From NCBI RefSeq assembly GCF_001672975.1, contig NZ_LZKU01000111.1, positions 1 to 45,924 on the forward strand: a DNA stretch of 45,924 nt. Reading direction: 5' to 3'. How positions within the stretch are numbered: position 1 is the first letter of the stretch; each line of letters opens with the position of its first letter. Positions 6,941 to 15,730 of this stretch are shown here, one piece after another. This DNA is from Mycobacterium sp. 1465703.0. GTDB lineage: Bacteria > Actinomycetota > Actinomycetes > Mycobacteriales > Mycobacteriaceae. The position numbers and the translations under genes are program-made. The notes beneath the pieces were generated by a model. That model was given only the letters and a program-made list of their open reading frames with translations. It did no database searches and had not been told where the DNA came from.

Positions 6941-8311
6941 GTGAGCGTCTTGCTCTTCGGGGTTTCGCACCGCAGTGCGCCGGTCTCCGTCCTGGAACAA
7001 CTCAGCATTGACGAGGCCGATCAGGGCAAGATCGTCGACCGGGTGTTGCAGTCGCCACTGGTGACCGAGGCGATGGTGCTGTCCACATGCAACCGGGTCG
7101 AGGTCTACGCGGTGGTGGATGCGTTCCACGGCGGGTTGGCCGTGATCGGGCAGGTGTTGTCGGAACAGTCCGGGATGTCGATGGCCGACCTCACCAAGTA
7201 CGCGTACGTGCGCTACAGCGAGGCCGCCGTCGAGCACCTGTTCGCGGTCGCCAGCGGCCTGGACTCCGCGGTGATCGGTGAGCAGCAGGTGCTTGGCCAG
7301 GTCCGTCGGGCTTATGCCAGCGCCGAGACCAATCGCACCGTCGGCCGCATCCTGCACGAGTTGGCCCAGCGGGCCCTGTCGGTGGGCAAGCGGGTGCATT
7401 CCGAAACCGCGATCGACGCCGCCGGCGCGTCTGTGGTGTCGGTCGCCCTCGACATGGCCGACCGTCGCCTGGGCGGGCTGTCCGGTAAGACGGCCGTCCT
7501 GGTCGGCGCCGGAGCGATGGGCGCCCTGGCCGCCGCGCATCTGTCTCGCGCCGGCATCCAGCGCGTGCACGTTCTCAACCGGTCGTTGTCACGGGCCCAG
7601 CGGCTGGCCCGCAAGATCCGCGACTGCGGTGTGCAGGCCGACGCGCTGCCCTTGGAGCGCCTGGCCGACACCGTGGCGGGTGCCGACGTCGTGGTGAGCT
7701 GCACCGGGGCGGTGAGCCCGGTGATCTCGCTGGCCGATGTGCACCACGCCCTGGCCGCCGCGCACCGCGACGAAGCGACGAACCCTCTGGTGATCTGCGA
7801 CCTGGGCATGCCCCGCGACGTCGATCCGGCGGTAGCCGGACTGCCCGGTGTCTGGGTCGTCGATGTGGACCGCGTCCAGCATGAGCCTTCGGCCCACGCC
7901 ACGGCCGCCGACGTTGACGCCGCCCGCACCATCGTGGCCACCGAAGTTGCTGCCTACCTGGCCGGACAGCGGATGGCCGAGGTCACCCCGACCGTGACGG
8001 CGCTGCGCCAGCGCGCCGCCGACGTGGTCGAAGCGGAGTTGCTGCGCCTGGACAACCGCCTGCCCGGACTCGAGAGCGCCCAGCGCGAAGAGGTGGCCCG
8101 CACCGTGCGCCGGGTGGTGGACAAATTGCTGCACGCGCCGACTGTGCGGATCAAACAGCTGGCCAGCGCGCCCGGCGGTGACAGCTACGCCGAGGCGTTG
8201 CGCGAACTCTTCGAACTTGACCAGACCGCCGTCGATGCCGTGGCTGCAGGTGAATTGCCAGTCATCGCAAACGGATTCGACGCGGACAACCCCAAACAAA
8301 CCGCCGAGTAG
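6941..8311 (+). CDS. hemA: Glutamyl-tRNA reductase
   Basis: A 456-residue enzyme of the C5 pathway. It reduces the Glu-tRNA ester to glutamate-1-semialdehyde with NADPH, the first committed step of tetrapyrrole synthesis, in the cytosol. The catalytic Cys50 lies in [13 protein letters not shown]. The conserved [21 protein letters not shown] and the NADPH-binding [16 protein letters not shown] are present. The C-terminal dimerisation helices end in [16 protein letters not shown]. The start is GTG 6941, giving [15 protein letters not shown] as in other mycobacterial HemA proteins; the frame is open upstream but not conserved there. hemL, which performs the next step, is 23 kb downstream. hemC follows after 13 bases. 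Confidence 0.97.
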   Translation: MSVLLFGVSHRSAPVSVLEQLSIDEADQGKIVDRVLQSPLVTEAMVLSTCNRVEVYAVVDAFHGGLAVIGQVLSEQSGMSMADLTKYAYVRYSEAAVEHLFAVASGLDSAVIGEQQVLGQVRRAYASAETNRTVGRILHELAQRALSVGKRVHSETAIDAAGASVVSVALDMADRRLGGLSGKTAVLVGAGAMGALAAAHLSRAGIQRVHVLNRSLSRAQRLARKIRDCGVQADALPLERLADTVAGADVVVSCTGAVSPVISLADVHHALAAAHRDEATNPLVICDLGMPRDVDPAVAGLPGVWVVDVDRVQHEPSAHATAADVDAARTIVATEVAAYLAGQRMAEVTPTVTALRQRAADVVEAELLRLDNRLPGLESAQREEVARTVRRVVDKLLHAPTVRIKQLASAPGGDSYAEALRELFELDQTAVDAVAAGELPVIANGFDADNPKQTAE

Positions 8312-8324
8312 GCGATTGGCGAAC

Positions 8325-9272
8325 GTGATCCGGATAGGCACCCGGGGCAGCCTGTTGGCCACCACCCAGGCGGGGGTCGTCAGAGACGCTCTGATCGCAT
8401 TGGGACACCCGGCGGAGCTGGTGACCATCACCACCGCGGGGGACCGGTCGTCGGCACCCATCGATTCCCTCGGGGTCGGCGTCTTCACCACGGCACTGCG
8501 CGAGGCGATGGACGAGGGTCGTGTCGACGCCGCGGTGCACTCCCATAAGGACCTCCCGACCGCCGACGATCCGCGGTTTGCTGTGGCGGCCATACCGCTG
8601 CGCAATGACCCGCGTGATGCGGTGGTGGCCCGGGATGGATTGGTGCTCGCGGAGTTGCCGGCCGGTTCGCTGGTGGGTACCTCCTCACCGCGGCGGGCCG
8701 CGCAGCTTAGAGCATTGGGTCTCGGTTTGGAAATTCGCCCCCTACGAGGCAACCTAGATACCAGGTTGAACAGGGTAAGCAGTGGTGATCTCGACGCGAT
8801 CGTGGTAGCCCGGGCGGGACTGGCCCGGATCGGTCGCCTCGACGCCATCACCGAGACGCTAGAGCCGGTGCAGATGTTGCCAGCACCGGCTCAGGGCGCG
8901 CTCGCCGTCGAATGCCGCGCCGGTGATAGCCGGCTAGTGGCAGTGCTGGCGGAACTGGACGACGCCGACACCCGTGCGTCGGTCACCGCCGAGCGAGCCC
9001 TGTTGGCCGAACTGGAGGCCGGTTGCTCCGCACCGGTGGGCGCGATCGCCGAAGTGGTCGAGTCCATCGATGAGGAAGGCCGGGTCTTCGAAGAGCTGTC
9101 GCTGCGCGGTTGCGTGGCGGCGCTGGACGGGTCCGACGTGATCCGCGCATCTGGCATCGGGAGTCCCGGTCGGGCACGAGAGCTTGGGCTTTCGGTCGCC
9201 GCGGAGCTGTTCGAGCTGGGCGCCCGGGAACTGATGAGCGGAGCGCGGCAAGACCCGGCGCGAGGAAATTAA
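8325..9272 (+). CDS. hemC: Porphobilinogen deaminase (hydroxymethylbilane synthase)
   Basis: A 315-residue enzyme that polymerises four porphobilinogen units to hydroxymethylbilane. It begins [16 protein letters not shown]. Catalytic Asp76 lies in [10 protein letters not shown], the substrate-binding Arg-rich loops are [14 protein letters not shown] and [12 protein letters not shown], and Cys234 in [11 protein letters not shown] anchors the dipyrromethane cofactor. The start is GTG 8325, 13 bases after the hemA stop. An upstream TTG at 8316 is in frame but not supported by homology. Length and motifs are complete, so it should be active. It lies between hemA and hemD in one operon. Confidence 0.97.
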   Translation: MIRIGTRGSLLATTQAGVVRDALIALGHPAELVTITTAGDRSSAPIDSLGVGVFTTALREAMDEGRVDAAVHSHKDLPTADDPRFAVAAIPLRNDPRDAVVARDGLVLAELPAGSLVGTSSPRRAAQLRALGLGLEIRPLRGNLDTRLNRVSSGDLDAIVVARAGLARIGRLDAITETLEPVQMLPAPAQGALAVECRAGDSRLVAVLAELDDADTRASVTAERALLAELEAGCSAPVGAIAEVVESIDEEGRVFEELSLRGCVAALDGSDVIRASGIGSPGRARELGLSVAAELFELGARELMSGARQDPARGN

Positions 9273-9295
9273 ATGCGAGTTACCTGGGAGCGACA

Positions 9296-10954
9296 ATGAC
9301 GACGCGAGGGCGTAAGCCGACACCCGGCCGCATCACGTACGTGGGCTCAGGCCCGGGTGACCCGGGATTGCTGACGACCCGGGCCGCCACGGTGCTGGCG
9401 AACGCCGCCCTGGTGTTCACCGACCCTGACGTGCCTGAGCCGGTGCTGGCCCTGATCGGCAAAGACCTGCCACCGGTTTCCGGCCCGGCCCCGGCCGACC
9501 CGGCCGCCACCAACGGTGACGCGGGTGCCGACCAGGGCAAGGCCCAGCCTGCGGTGATATCCGGTGGTCCTGACATCCGCCCGGCGCTGGGCGATCCCGC
9601 CGAGGTGGCCAAGACACTGACCGCCGAAGCCCGGACGGGCGCCGACGTGGTGCGACTGGTGGCCGGTGACCCGCTGACGGTCGACGCGGTCATCACCGAG
9701 GTCAATGCCATTGCGCGCAGCCACCTGCACATCGAGATCGTGCCCGGGCTGTCGCCGAGTGATGCCGTCCCGACCTATGCGGGGCTGCCGCTGGGCTCTT
9801 CACACACGGTGGCCGATGTGCGCGCCGACGTGGACTGGGAGGCGCTGGCCGCCGCACCCGGTCCGCTGATCCTGCAGGCCACGTCGTCGCACCTGGCCGA
9901 GGCCGCGCGCACGCTGATCGAGCATGAGCTCGCCGAGAACACCCCGTGTGTGGTGACCGCGCACGGCACCACCTGCCAGCAGCGGTCGATCGAGACCACG
10001 CTGCACGGCCTGACCGACTCGGCGGTGCTGGGCGGCACCGACCCCGCCGGGCCGTTGACCGGCCCGCTGGTGGTGACCATCGGCAAGACGGTGGCCAGCC
10101 GGGCGAAGTTGAACTGGTGGGAGAGCCGCGCGCTGTACGGCTGGACCGTGTTGGTGCCGCGCACCAAGGACCAGGCCGGCGAGATGAGCGAGCGCCTGAC
10201 GTCCTACGGTGCGTTGCCGATCGAGGTGCCGACCATTGCCGTCGAGCCGCCGCGCAGCCCCGCTCAGATGGAGCGGGCCGTCAAGGGATTGGTCGACGGC
10301 CGGTTCCAGTGGGTGGTGTTCACCTCCACCAACGCGGTGCGTGCGGTGTGGGAGAAGTTCGGCGAGTTCGGTCTGGACGCGCGCGCGTTCTCCGGGGTGA
10401 AGATCGCCTGTGTGGGCGAGTCGACCGCCGACCGGGTGCGGGCGTTCGGGATCAGCCCCGAACTGGTGCCGGCCGGGGAGCAGTCCTCGCTGGGTCTGCT
10501 GGACGACTTCCCGCCCTACGACAGCATTTTCGACCCGGTCAACCGGGTTCTGTTGCCGCGGGCCGACATCGCCACCGAGACGCTGGCCGAGGGGCTGCGT
10601 GAACGTGGTTGGGAGATCGAGGATGTCACCGCGTACCGGACGGTGAGGGCTGCCCCGCCGCCGGCCGAAACGCGGGAGATGATCAAGACCGGCGGCTTCG
10701 ACGCGGTCTGCTTCACGTCCAGCTCCACGGTGCGAAACCTGGTCGGTATCGCCGGCAAGCCGCACGCCCGGACCATCATCGCCTGCATCGGTCCCAAGAC
10801 TGCTGAGACCGCAGCGGAATTCGGTCTGCGGGTGGATGTCCAGCCGGAGACCGCCGCGGTTGGTCCGCTGGTCGATGCGTTGGCCGAACACGCTGCGCGG
10901 TTGCGCGCCGAGGGCGCGCTGCCACCGCCGCGCAAAAAGAGCCGCAGGCGCTAG
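9296..10954 (+). CDS. hemD: Fused uroporphyrinogen-III C-methyltransferase / uroporphyrinogen-III synthase
   Basis: A 552-residue bifunctional protein. Residues ~10-270 are a CobA/SUMT-type methylase: the GPGDPGLLTTRA signature, VVRLVAGDPLT, and VTAHGTTCQQRS. Residues ~285-540 are a HemD domain: LYGWTVLVPRTKDQAGEMSE, WVVFTSTNAVRAV, and VCFTSSSTVRNLVG. The two halves convert hydroxymethylbilane to uroporphyrinogen III and methylate it toward sirohaem and cobalamin. The fusion is usual in actinobacteria. The methylase half has an Ala/Pro-rich insertion near residues 60-90, so whether it is catalytically competent is less certain. ATG 9296 has GGGAG 7 bases upstream, giving MTTRGRKPTPGRI as in homologues. 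The stop TAG is the first codon of a 54-bp tandem repeat. Confidence 0.95.
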   Translation: MTTRGRKPTPGRITYVGSGPGDPGLLTTRAATVLANAALVFTDPDVPEPVLALIGKDLPPVSGPAPADPAATNGDAGADQGKAQPAVISGGPDIRPALGDPAEVAKTLTAEARTGADVVRLVAGDPLTVDAVITEVNAIARSHLHIEIVPGLSPSDAVPTYAGLPLGSSHTVADVRADVDWEALAAAPGPLILQATSSHLAEAARTLIEHELAENTPCVVTAHGTTCQQRSIETTLHGLTDSAVLGGTDPAGPLTGPLVVTIGKTVASRAKLNWWESRALYGWTVLVPRTKDQAGEMSERLTSYGALPIEVPTIAVEPPRSPAQMERAVKGLVDGRFQWVVFTSTNAVRAVWEKFGEFGLDARAFSGVKIACVGESTADRVRAFGISPELVPAGEQSSLGLLDDFPPYDSIFDPVNRVLLPRADIATETLAEGLRERGWEIEDVTAYRTVRAAPPPAETREMIKTGGFDAVCFTSSSTVRNLVGIAGKPHARTIIACIGPKTAETAAEFGLRVDVQPETAAVGPLVDALAEHAARLRAEGALPPPRKKSRRR

Positions 10955-11104
10955 TGGCGATCGCAAGCGCGGCGCAGCCGGGCGCGGCGGGTCGCCACCA
11001 TGATGTAGTGGCGATCGCAAGCGCGGCGCAGCCGGGCGCGGCGGGTCGCCACCATGATGTAGTGGCGATCGCAAGCGCGCTGGGTTGCGTGCGGCGGGTC
11101 GCCA
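10952..11104. repeat. 54-bp tandem repeat (2 exact copies plus a degenerate third) between hemD and hemB
   Basis: Copy 1 spans 10952-11005 and copy 2 spans 11006-11059; they are identical. Copy 3 (11060-11104) keeps the first 19 bases and the end GCGGCGGGTCGCCA but differs between, with one base deleted. Each unit begins TAGTGGCGATCGCAAGCGC and carries the inverted pair TGGCGA...TCGCCA, so each can fold on its own. The octamer GCGATCGC is itself palindromic. The first TAG is the hemD stop, and because 54 is a multiple of three the same stop recurs in frame. It resembles mycobacterial MIRU/VNTR loci in size and position. Confidence 0.93.
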
Positions 11105-11114
11105 GTCAACCAGC

Positions 11115-12098
11115 ATGAGCGCCTTCCCCCGGCAGCGACCGCGCCGGCTGCGTTCGACGCCTGCACTGCGCCGTTTGGTGGCGCAAACGTCTTTGGAGCC
11201 AAGGCATTTGGTGCTGCCAATGTTCGTCGCAGACGGTATCGACGAACCCACGCCGATCAGTTCCATGCCGGGCGTGGTGCAGCACACCCGTGACTCGTTG
11301 CGCGGCGCGGCCGCCAGCGCCGTCGCGGCAGGGGTGGGCGGGCTGATGCTGTTCGGCGTCCCCCGCGATGCGGACAAGGACTCGATCGGGTCGGTAGGGA
11401 CCGACCCCGACGGCATCCTCAACGTCGCGCTGCGGGACTTGGCCAAGGACCTTGGCGAGGCCACCGTGCTGATGGCCGACACCTGCCTGGACGAGTTCAC
11501 CGACCACGGACACTGCGGCGTGCTCGACAACCGGGGACGCGTCGACAACGACGCCACCGTGGCCCGCTATGTGGAACTTGCTGTGGCGCAAGCGGAATCG
11601 GGAGCTCATGTGGTCGGGCCGAGCGGCATGATGGATGGTCAGGTGGGCGCCATTCGCGACGGTTTGGACGCCGCAGGCTTCACCGACGTGGCGGTTCTGG
11701 CTTACGCCGCCAAGTTCGCCTCGGTGTTCTACGGCCCGTTCCGGGAAGCCGTCAGTTCCAGCCTGTCCGGAGACCGGCGCACCTATCAGCAGGAGGCGGG
11801 CAACGGCCGGGAGGCGCTGCGCGAGATCGAACTCGATCTCGACGAGGGCGCAGACATCGTGATGATCAAGCCGGCGATGAGTTATCTCGACGTGGTCGCC
11901 GCCGCGGCGGACGTCTCGCGCGTTCCCGTCGCCGCATATCAAGTGTCGGGGGAGTACGCGATGATTTGCGCTGCGGCGGCTAACAATTGGATCGACGAGC
12001 GCGCTGCGGCGCTGGAGTCGCTCACCAGCATCCGGCGCGCCGGAGCCGATATCGTTCTCACCTATTGGGCCGCGGATGCGGCAGGGTGGCTTTCGTGA
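11115..12098 (+). CDS. hemB: Delta-aminolevulinic acid dehydratase (porphobilinogen synthase)
   Basis: A 327-residue enzyme that condenses two 5-aminolevulinate molecules to porphobilinogen. The Schiff-base lysines are Lys200 (YAAKFASVFYGPFR) and Lys252 (IVMIKPAMSYLD). The metal-binding stretch reads DTCLDEFTDHGHCG: Cys124 and Cys134 are present, but the middle Cys of Zn-dependent enzymes is Asp126. The metal requirement may therefore differ from the E. coli type; this is family knowledge plus inference. ATG 11115 begins MSAFPRQRPRRLRS, as in M. tuberculosis. It lacks a strong ribosome binding site and follows the repeat directly, so expression may be influenced by repeat number. Confidence 0.96.
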   Translation: MSAFPRQRPRRLRSTPALRRLVAQTSLEPRHLVLPMFVADGIDEPTPISSMPGVVQHTRDSLRGAAASAVAAGVGGLMLFGVPRDADKDSIGSVGTDPDGILNVALRDLAKDLGEATVLMADTCLDEFTDHGHCGVLDNRGRVDNDATVARYVELAVAQAESGAHVVGPSGMMDGQVGAIRDGLDAAGFTDVAVLAYAAKFASVFYGPFREAVSSSLSGDRRTYQQEAGNGREALREIELDLDEGADIVMIKPAMSYLDVVAAAADVSRVPVAAYQVSGEYAMICAAAANNWIDERAAALESLTSIRRAGADIVLTYWAADAAGWLS

Positions 12099-12099
12099 G

Positions 12100-12672
12100 A
12101 TGGGGCTTGCTTTGACATCAGGGTCTAGCGGCAGCGACACACAACCCAAGCCGTTGTTCTACGAACCCGGCGCCAGCTGGTGGTGGGTGGCGTGCGGGCC
12201 GGCAGCGGCGGCTTCCATGATCCTGATCGAAATCTGGAGCGGTGCGGCGGTGTCGCTGGTGGTGCCCGCGGCCTTCCTGGTCCTGGTGTCGGCGTTCCTG
12301 GGGTTGCAGGTGAAGGCGGCCAGGATCCACGTCTCGGTCGAGCTCACCGAAGATGCGCTGCGCCAAGGCACCGAAACAATCTTGGTACGCGAAATCCTGA
12401 AGGTGTATCCCGAGCCCGAGAACCACGAAGCGTCCGGCAAAGACCTGGCGCGGTGGCAATCGTCGCGGGCGCTCGGCGAGTTGGTCGGGGTGCCGCGCGG
12501 CCGCGTCGGCATCGGCCTCAAGCTCACCGGCGAACGCACCGCCCAGGCGTGGGCGCGTCGCCATCGTCAGCTGCGGGCGGCGCTGACCCCACTGGTCCAG
12601 GAGCGGGTGGAGCCCACTCGATCCGACGTCGTCGATGCGGATCGGGACGACGAGACGGGCGCGGAGCAGTGA
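12100..12672 (+). CDS. Membrane protein with DUF3093-like domain, Rv0513 homologue
   Basis: A 190-residue protein. After a polar N-terminus and the conserved FYEPGASWWWV, two adjacent hydrophobic segments occur (about residues 28-45 and 50-68). A cytosolic domain follows with LTEDALRQGTETILVREI, GELVGVPRGRVGIGL and AQAWARRHRQLRAAL. DUF3093 proteins are of unknown function. ATG 12100 lies one base after the hemB stop, so the gene is coupled to the haem operon. A role related to haem synthesis has not been shown and is only suggested by position. Confidence 0.85.
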   Translation: MGLALTSGSSGSDTQPKPLFYEPGASWWWVACGPAAAASMILIEIWSGAAVSLVVPAAFLVLVSAFLGLQVKAARIHVSVELTEDALRQGTETILVREILKVYPEPENHEASGKDLARWQSSRALGELVGVPRGRVGIGLKLTGERTAQAWARRHRQLRAALTPLVQERVEPTRSDVVDADRDDETGAEQ

Positions 12673-12929
12673 ATGCCCGCCACCGCGCGCTGTTCGAGCT
12701 CGGCCTGGCCTGCGCCGCGCTGGTGTGCTCGGGACTGAGCTGGTCGCATTCGCGTCACACCGTGTCGGTGGCGCCGATCGCGGACGGGCAGCCCTCCACC
12801 ACGTCGCTGGTGTATGACCCGCAGCTATTGCTGCTGACGCTGGTGTTGCTGACGAGTGCCGGGGTGTTGGCGGTCGTCGGGGCCGCCCGGCTGCGGCGCG
12901 TCCGCTCGGGCGCTACGGCGTCTTCTTGA
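12669..12929 (+). CDS. Small two-TM membrane protein, Rv0514 homologue
   Basis: An 86-residue protein with two predicted transmembrane segments (ALFELGLACAALVCSGLSW near the N-terminus and LLLLTLVLLTSAGVLAVVGA near the C-terminus) around an extracytoplasmic loop of ~30 residues. The GTG start overlaps the previous stop as GTGA, so it is translationally coupled. Its last 17 bases overlap the convergent Rv0516c-like gene. No function can be assigned. Confidence 0.82.
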   Translation: MNARHRALFELGLACAALVCSGLSWSHSRHTVSVAPIADGQPSTTSLVYDPQLLLLTLVLLTSAGVLAVVGAARLRRVRSGATASS

Positions 12930-13353
12930 CGAGCGGCAAGGTCATCCGACGGCGCAGTGCGATGGCGTCGGCCCGATCCTGCAGGGCCTCGTGGACCGAG
13001 CGCATCAGCGGAAAACTGGCGTCGTGACCGGTGTGATCGAGCACCTCGGTTACCGCTGAGCTGGCGACCAGGGTCCAATCCACGCCTGCGGAGCGACAAT
13101 CGGCATCGAATGCGTACAGCAGCGAGATGCCGGCCTCAGCAAATTCGGTGACATCGGCCACGTCGAGTACCACAGGGTTTTCCCCGAGCGTGAAGCGAGC
13201 GATGTGGTCGCTGATGCGGTCGACATTCCGGTCGTGGACCTCGCCGCGGATGTGCACGACCGTCGCCAGGTGGCGATGGTGCGCGCGGACCTGTGCGCCA
13301 TCGCAGTCGAACACGCAGTTATCGCGGCCAGTCGCACTGCCTGCGATCGTCAT
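12913..13353 (-). CDS. STAS-domain anti-anti-sigma-like protein, Rv0516c (OprA) homologue
   Basis: A 146-residue STAS-type protein of the SpoIIAA fold. LATVVHIRGEVHDRNVDRIS is the first strand and helix, and PVVLDVADVTEFAEAGISLLYAFD is the central strand and loop that in SpoIIAA proteins carries the phosphorylatable Ser; here the loop reads EFAEAGIS. In M. tuberculosis Rv0516c is phosphorylated by the kinase PknD on Thr2 and links osmotic stress to SigF-related regulation. Thr2 is conserved here (MTIAG). The C-terminus is basic. ATG 13353 has GAGTGAGGGG upstream. A SigF-type promoter could not be identified in the upstream 150 bases. Confidence 0.85.
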   Translation of the reverse strand: MTIAGSATGRDNCVFDCDGAQVRAHHRHLATVVHIRGEVHDRNVDRISDHIARFTLGENPVVLDVADVTEFAEAGISLLYAFDADCRSAGVDWTLVASSAVTEVLDHTGHDASFPLMRSVHEALQDRADAIALRRRMTLPLVKKTP

Positions 13354-13716
13354 GAGGACCCCTCACTCTCCGTCGCGTTCGCGCCGTCTCTGGGGCGCCT
13401 CAGCGCTCACCAAAGGGTGATTCGAACGTTAGGCCGCAAGCCTAAGGAGACCGGAAGCCGCGTCTAACGCTTCGCTAAGAAGCATTGCGACCGCGTTGCG
13501 ACGCCACGATGAGCAAACGCCCAGCGGAGTGTCGGTTCGGCTAAGCGGCTGGAAGGGCGCATGCCACACCACAACCGTCCGCCCATACCGGCGATTGCGC
13601 TGCTAGGCTGCCTAGGCTGCCGGTTGCCAGTCGGGGGGCTTGTGAAAAGGCGAGGATTCCCGCTCAGCCCAAGTAGCTGGACAACGAAACAGCAGGATTC
13701 GGACGGGAAGAGCAGC
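13354..13716. other. Divergent intergenic region, 363 bp
   Basis: Lies between the divergently transcribed anti-anti-sigma gene and the acyltransferase-3 gene. It holds a 9-bp exact tandem duplication (CTAGGCTGC at 13603-13611 and 13612-13620) and a small inverted repeat TAGGC-GCCTA near 13430. If the acyltransferase used the upstream ATG 13561, about 156 bases here would be coding, but the Cys/Pro/Arg-rich translation does not resemble the family. Confidence 0.5.
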
Positions 13717-14952
13717 GTGCGGGGCGGAGAGATCAAGGGCGAGATCAGGGCCCTGACGGGACTCCGAATCGTCGCCGCGCTCTGGGTGGTGCTGTTTCAC
13801 TTTCGGCCGATGCTCGGCGACGTGTCGCCCGATTTCCGCGACGCCCTTGCGCCGGTGCTCAATTGCGGTGCCCAGGGCGTAGACCTCTTCTTCATCCTCA
13901 GCGGGTTCGTGCTGACGTACAACTATCTCGACCGCATGGGGCGGTCCTGGTCGACCCGCGCGACCCTGCATTTCCTGTGGCTGCGGTTGGCCCGGGTGTG
14001 GCCGGTGTATTTGGTCACCTTGCACCTTGCCGCTTTGTGGGTGATTTTCACCCTGCACGTCGGACATGTGCCCTCGCCGGACGCCGCTGAGCTGACCGCG
14101 ATCAGCTATGTGCGGCAAGTCTTGTTGGTGCAGTTGTGGTTCGTGCCGTTCTTCGATGACTCGAGTTGGGACGGGCCGGCCTGGTCGATCAGTGCCGAGT
14201 GGCTGGCGTACGTCCTGTTTGCCCTGATGGTGTTGGTCCTGTTACGGATGAAGCAGGCCACCCGGGCGCGCAGCCTGATGATGCTGGCATTCGCGGCATC
14301 GTTGCCGCCGGTGGTGATGTTGCTTGCCAGCGGCCATTTCTACACACCGTGGAGCTGGCTACCGCGGATCGTCACGCAGTTCACCGCCGGCGCACTGGCC
14401 TGTGCCGCGATACGCAGGCTGCGGCTGACCGACCGGGGCCGTCGCGTCGCGGGATACGTCTCGCTGTTTTTGCTGGCCGCCATGGTGGGCGTGCTGTATT
14501 GGTTTGGTGCGCACCCGATATCGGGTGTGGTGGAGAACGACAGCGGTGGCGTCGTCGACGTCTTGTTCATTCCGCTGGTGATAACGCTGGCCGTCGGGCT
14601 CGGGAGCCTGCCCGCAGTGTTGTCCACCCGGGTGATGGTGTACGGCGGCAAAATTTCGTTCTGTCTCTACATGGTGCACGAGTTGGTGCACACGGCCTGG
14701 GGATGGGCCGTGGAGCAGTTCGAGCTGCCAACCCTGGACAACCCGTGGAAATGGAACGTCATCGGCCTGCTCGCGATTGCCCTGGGCGCCTCGGCCGCGT
14801 TGTATCACGGCGTCGAAGAGCCCGCCCGCCGGTGGATGCGCAAGATGGTCGATGTCCGAGCCGTGAGCGCTCGAAGCGATCCCGGCGAATCAAACACTAA
14901 CCTGCATCCGATCGACCGTCCGCTGGAAGCGGTTTCGGCTCGCGCGGTGTGA
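13717..14952 (+). CDS. Acyltransferase family 3 membrane protein, Rv0517 homologue
   Basis: A ~411-residue integral membrane acyltransferase-3 (OafA/YrhL-like) with about ten hydrophobic segments. The conserved start is IRALTGLRIVAALWVVLFHF, with the membrane His, followed by GVDLFFILSGFVLTY, then LWFVPFFDDSSWDGPAWSIS and SFCLYMVHELVHTAWGW. Such enzymes O-acylate cell-envelope glycans or lipids. GTG 13717 is chosen because GGGAAG lies 6 bases upstream and homology begins soon after; ATG 13561 is possible. The protein has no extracytoplasmic hydrolase domain, but an SGNH hydrolase gene follows 90 bases downstream, so the two may act as a split acyltransferase pair (inference). Confidence 0.86.
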   Translation: MRGGEIKGEIRALTGLRIVAALWVVLFHFRPMLGDVSPDFRDALAPVLNCGAQGVDLFFILSGFVLTYNYLDRMGRSWSTRATLHFLWLRLARVWPVYLVTLHLAALWVIFTLHVGHVPSPDAAELTAISYVRQVLLVQLWFVPFFDDSSWDGPAWSISAEWLAYVLFALMVLVLLRMKQATRARSLMMLAFAASLPPVVMLLASGHFYTPWSWLPRIVTQFTAGALACAAIRRLRLTDRGRRVAGYVSLFLLAAMVGVLYWFGAHPISGVVENDSGGVVDVLFIPLVITLAVGLGSLPAVLSTRVMVYGGKISFCLYMVHELVHTAWGWAVEQFELPTLDNPWKWNVIGLLAIALGASAALYHGVEEPARRWMRKMVDVRAVSARSDPGESNTNLHPIDRPLEAVSARAV

Positions 14953-15042
14953 TGGTCGCCTCAGCGGCCTGCCGCGACTCACGGGGAATACTCGATGAGG
15001 ACGGGGCGAACCCCTACGATGCCCTTGACAGTGGAGGTGAGA

Positions 15043-15729
15043 GTGAGTCGTCTGGCCACTTTTCTCATTGGGTTGAGTTTTTTGGCCGGCGTGGGCATCG
15101 CATACCCGGCGCAGGTGCGTACCTACGAGACGCTGACGCTGGACTTCCGGCTGAATCACGTAGCAGTGGTGGGAGATTCGTACACCACCGGCACCAATGA
15201 AGGCGGTCTGGGGTCGCGATCGTGGACGTCGCGCGCCTGGCAGGTACTCAGCTCGCGGGGTTCGCGGATCTCGGGCAGTGTGGCGGCCGAGGGCAGAGCC
15301 GGTTATGCCACGCCCGGCGATCACGGCAGTATCTTCGAGGATCTGACCGCCCGGGCGGTCCAGCCCGACGACGCGCTGGTGGTCTTCTTCGGCTCCCGCA
15401 ACGATCAGGGTGTTGATCCGGCAACGCTGACCGTAAAGACGCACGCTGCTTTGGATCTGGCGCGCCAGTTGGCGCCCGCCGCGCGGTTGCTGGTGATCGG
15501 ACCGCCGTGGCCCACCGCCGACGTTCCGCCGTCGATGTTTCTGATTCGCGACATTCTCGGTGGGGCGGCCGGGGCGGCCGGGGCGACGTTCATCGACCCG
15601 ATCGCCGAGCATTGGTTCGTCGGCCGGCCCGACCTGATCGGTGCCGATGGTGTCCACCCGAATGACGCGGGGCACCAATACATGGCGGACAAGATCGCGC
15701 CGCTCATCTGTACCCAGTTGTCGACCTGA
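15043..15729 (+). CDS. Exported SGNH/GDSL hydrolase, Rv0518 homologue
   Basis: A ~228-residue protein with an N-terminal hydrophobic signal (LATFLIGLSFLAGVGIAYPA) and an SGNH fold. Block I is VVGDSYTTG (Ser nucleophile), block III FFGSRND (Gly and Asn), and block V GADGVHPND (Asp-x-x-His). The family cleaves or transfers ester-linked acyl groups on glycans and lipids; the location should be the periplasm or outer envelope. GTG 15043 follows GGAGG with 5-base spacing, which is better than the ATGs at 14995 and 15019. The stop is one base from the convergent stop of the LuxR-type regulator (CCTGAGTCAGG palindrome). Confidence 0.88.
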   Translation: MSRLATFLIGLSFLAGVGIAYPAQVRTYETLTLDFRLNHVAVVGDSYTTGTNEGGLGSRSWTSRAWQVLSSRGSRISGSVAAEGRAGYATPGDHGSIFEDLTARAVQPDDALVVFFGSRNDQGVDPATLTVKTHAALDLARQLAPAARLLVIGPPWPTADVPPSMFLIRDILGGAAGAAGATFIDPIAEHWFVGRPDLIGADGVHPNDAGHQYMADKIAPLICTQLST

Positions 15730-15730
15730 G

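Noticed and set aside
10952..11104. Possible CRISPR-like array
   Set aside because: Copies are contiguous with no unique spacers and no cas genes are nearby; it is a plain tandem repeat.
9800..11557. 585-residue minus-strand open frame opposite hemD and hemB
   Set aside because: It has low-complexity Arg/His/Gly composition, repeats the 54-bp unit in translation and lies opposite two well-supported genes; typical GC-rich shadow.
13354..13480. SigF-type promoter before the anti-anti-sigma gene
   Set aside because: No GTTT/GGGTA pair at the right spacing was found on the minus strand.
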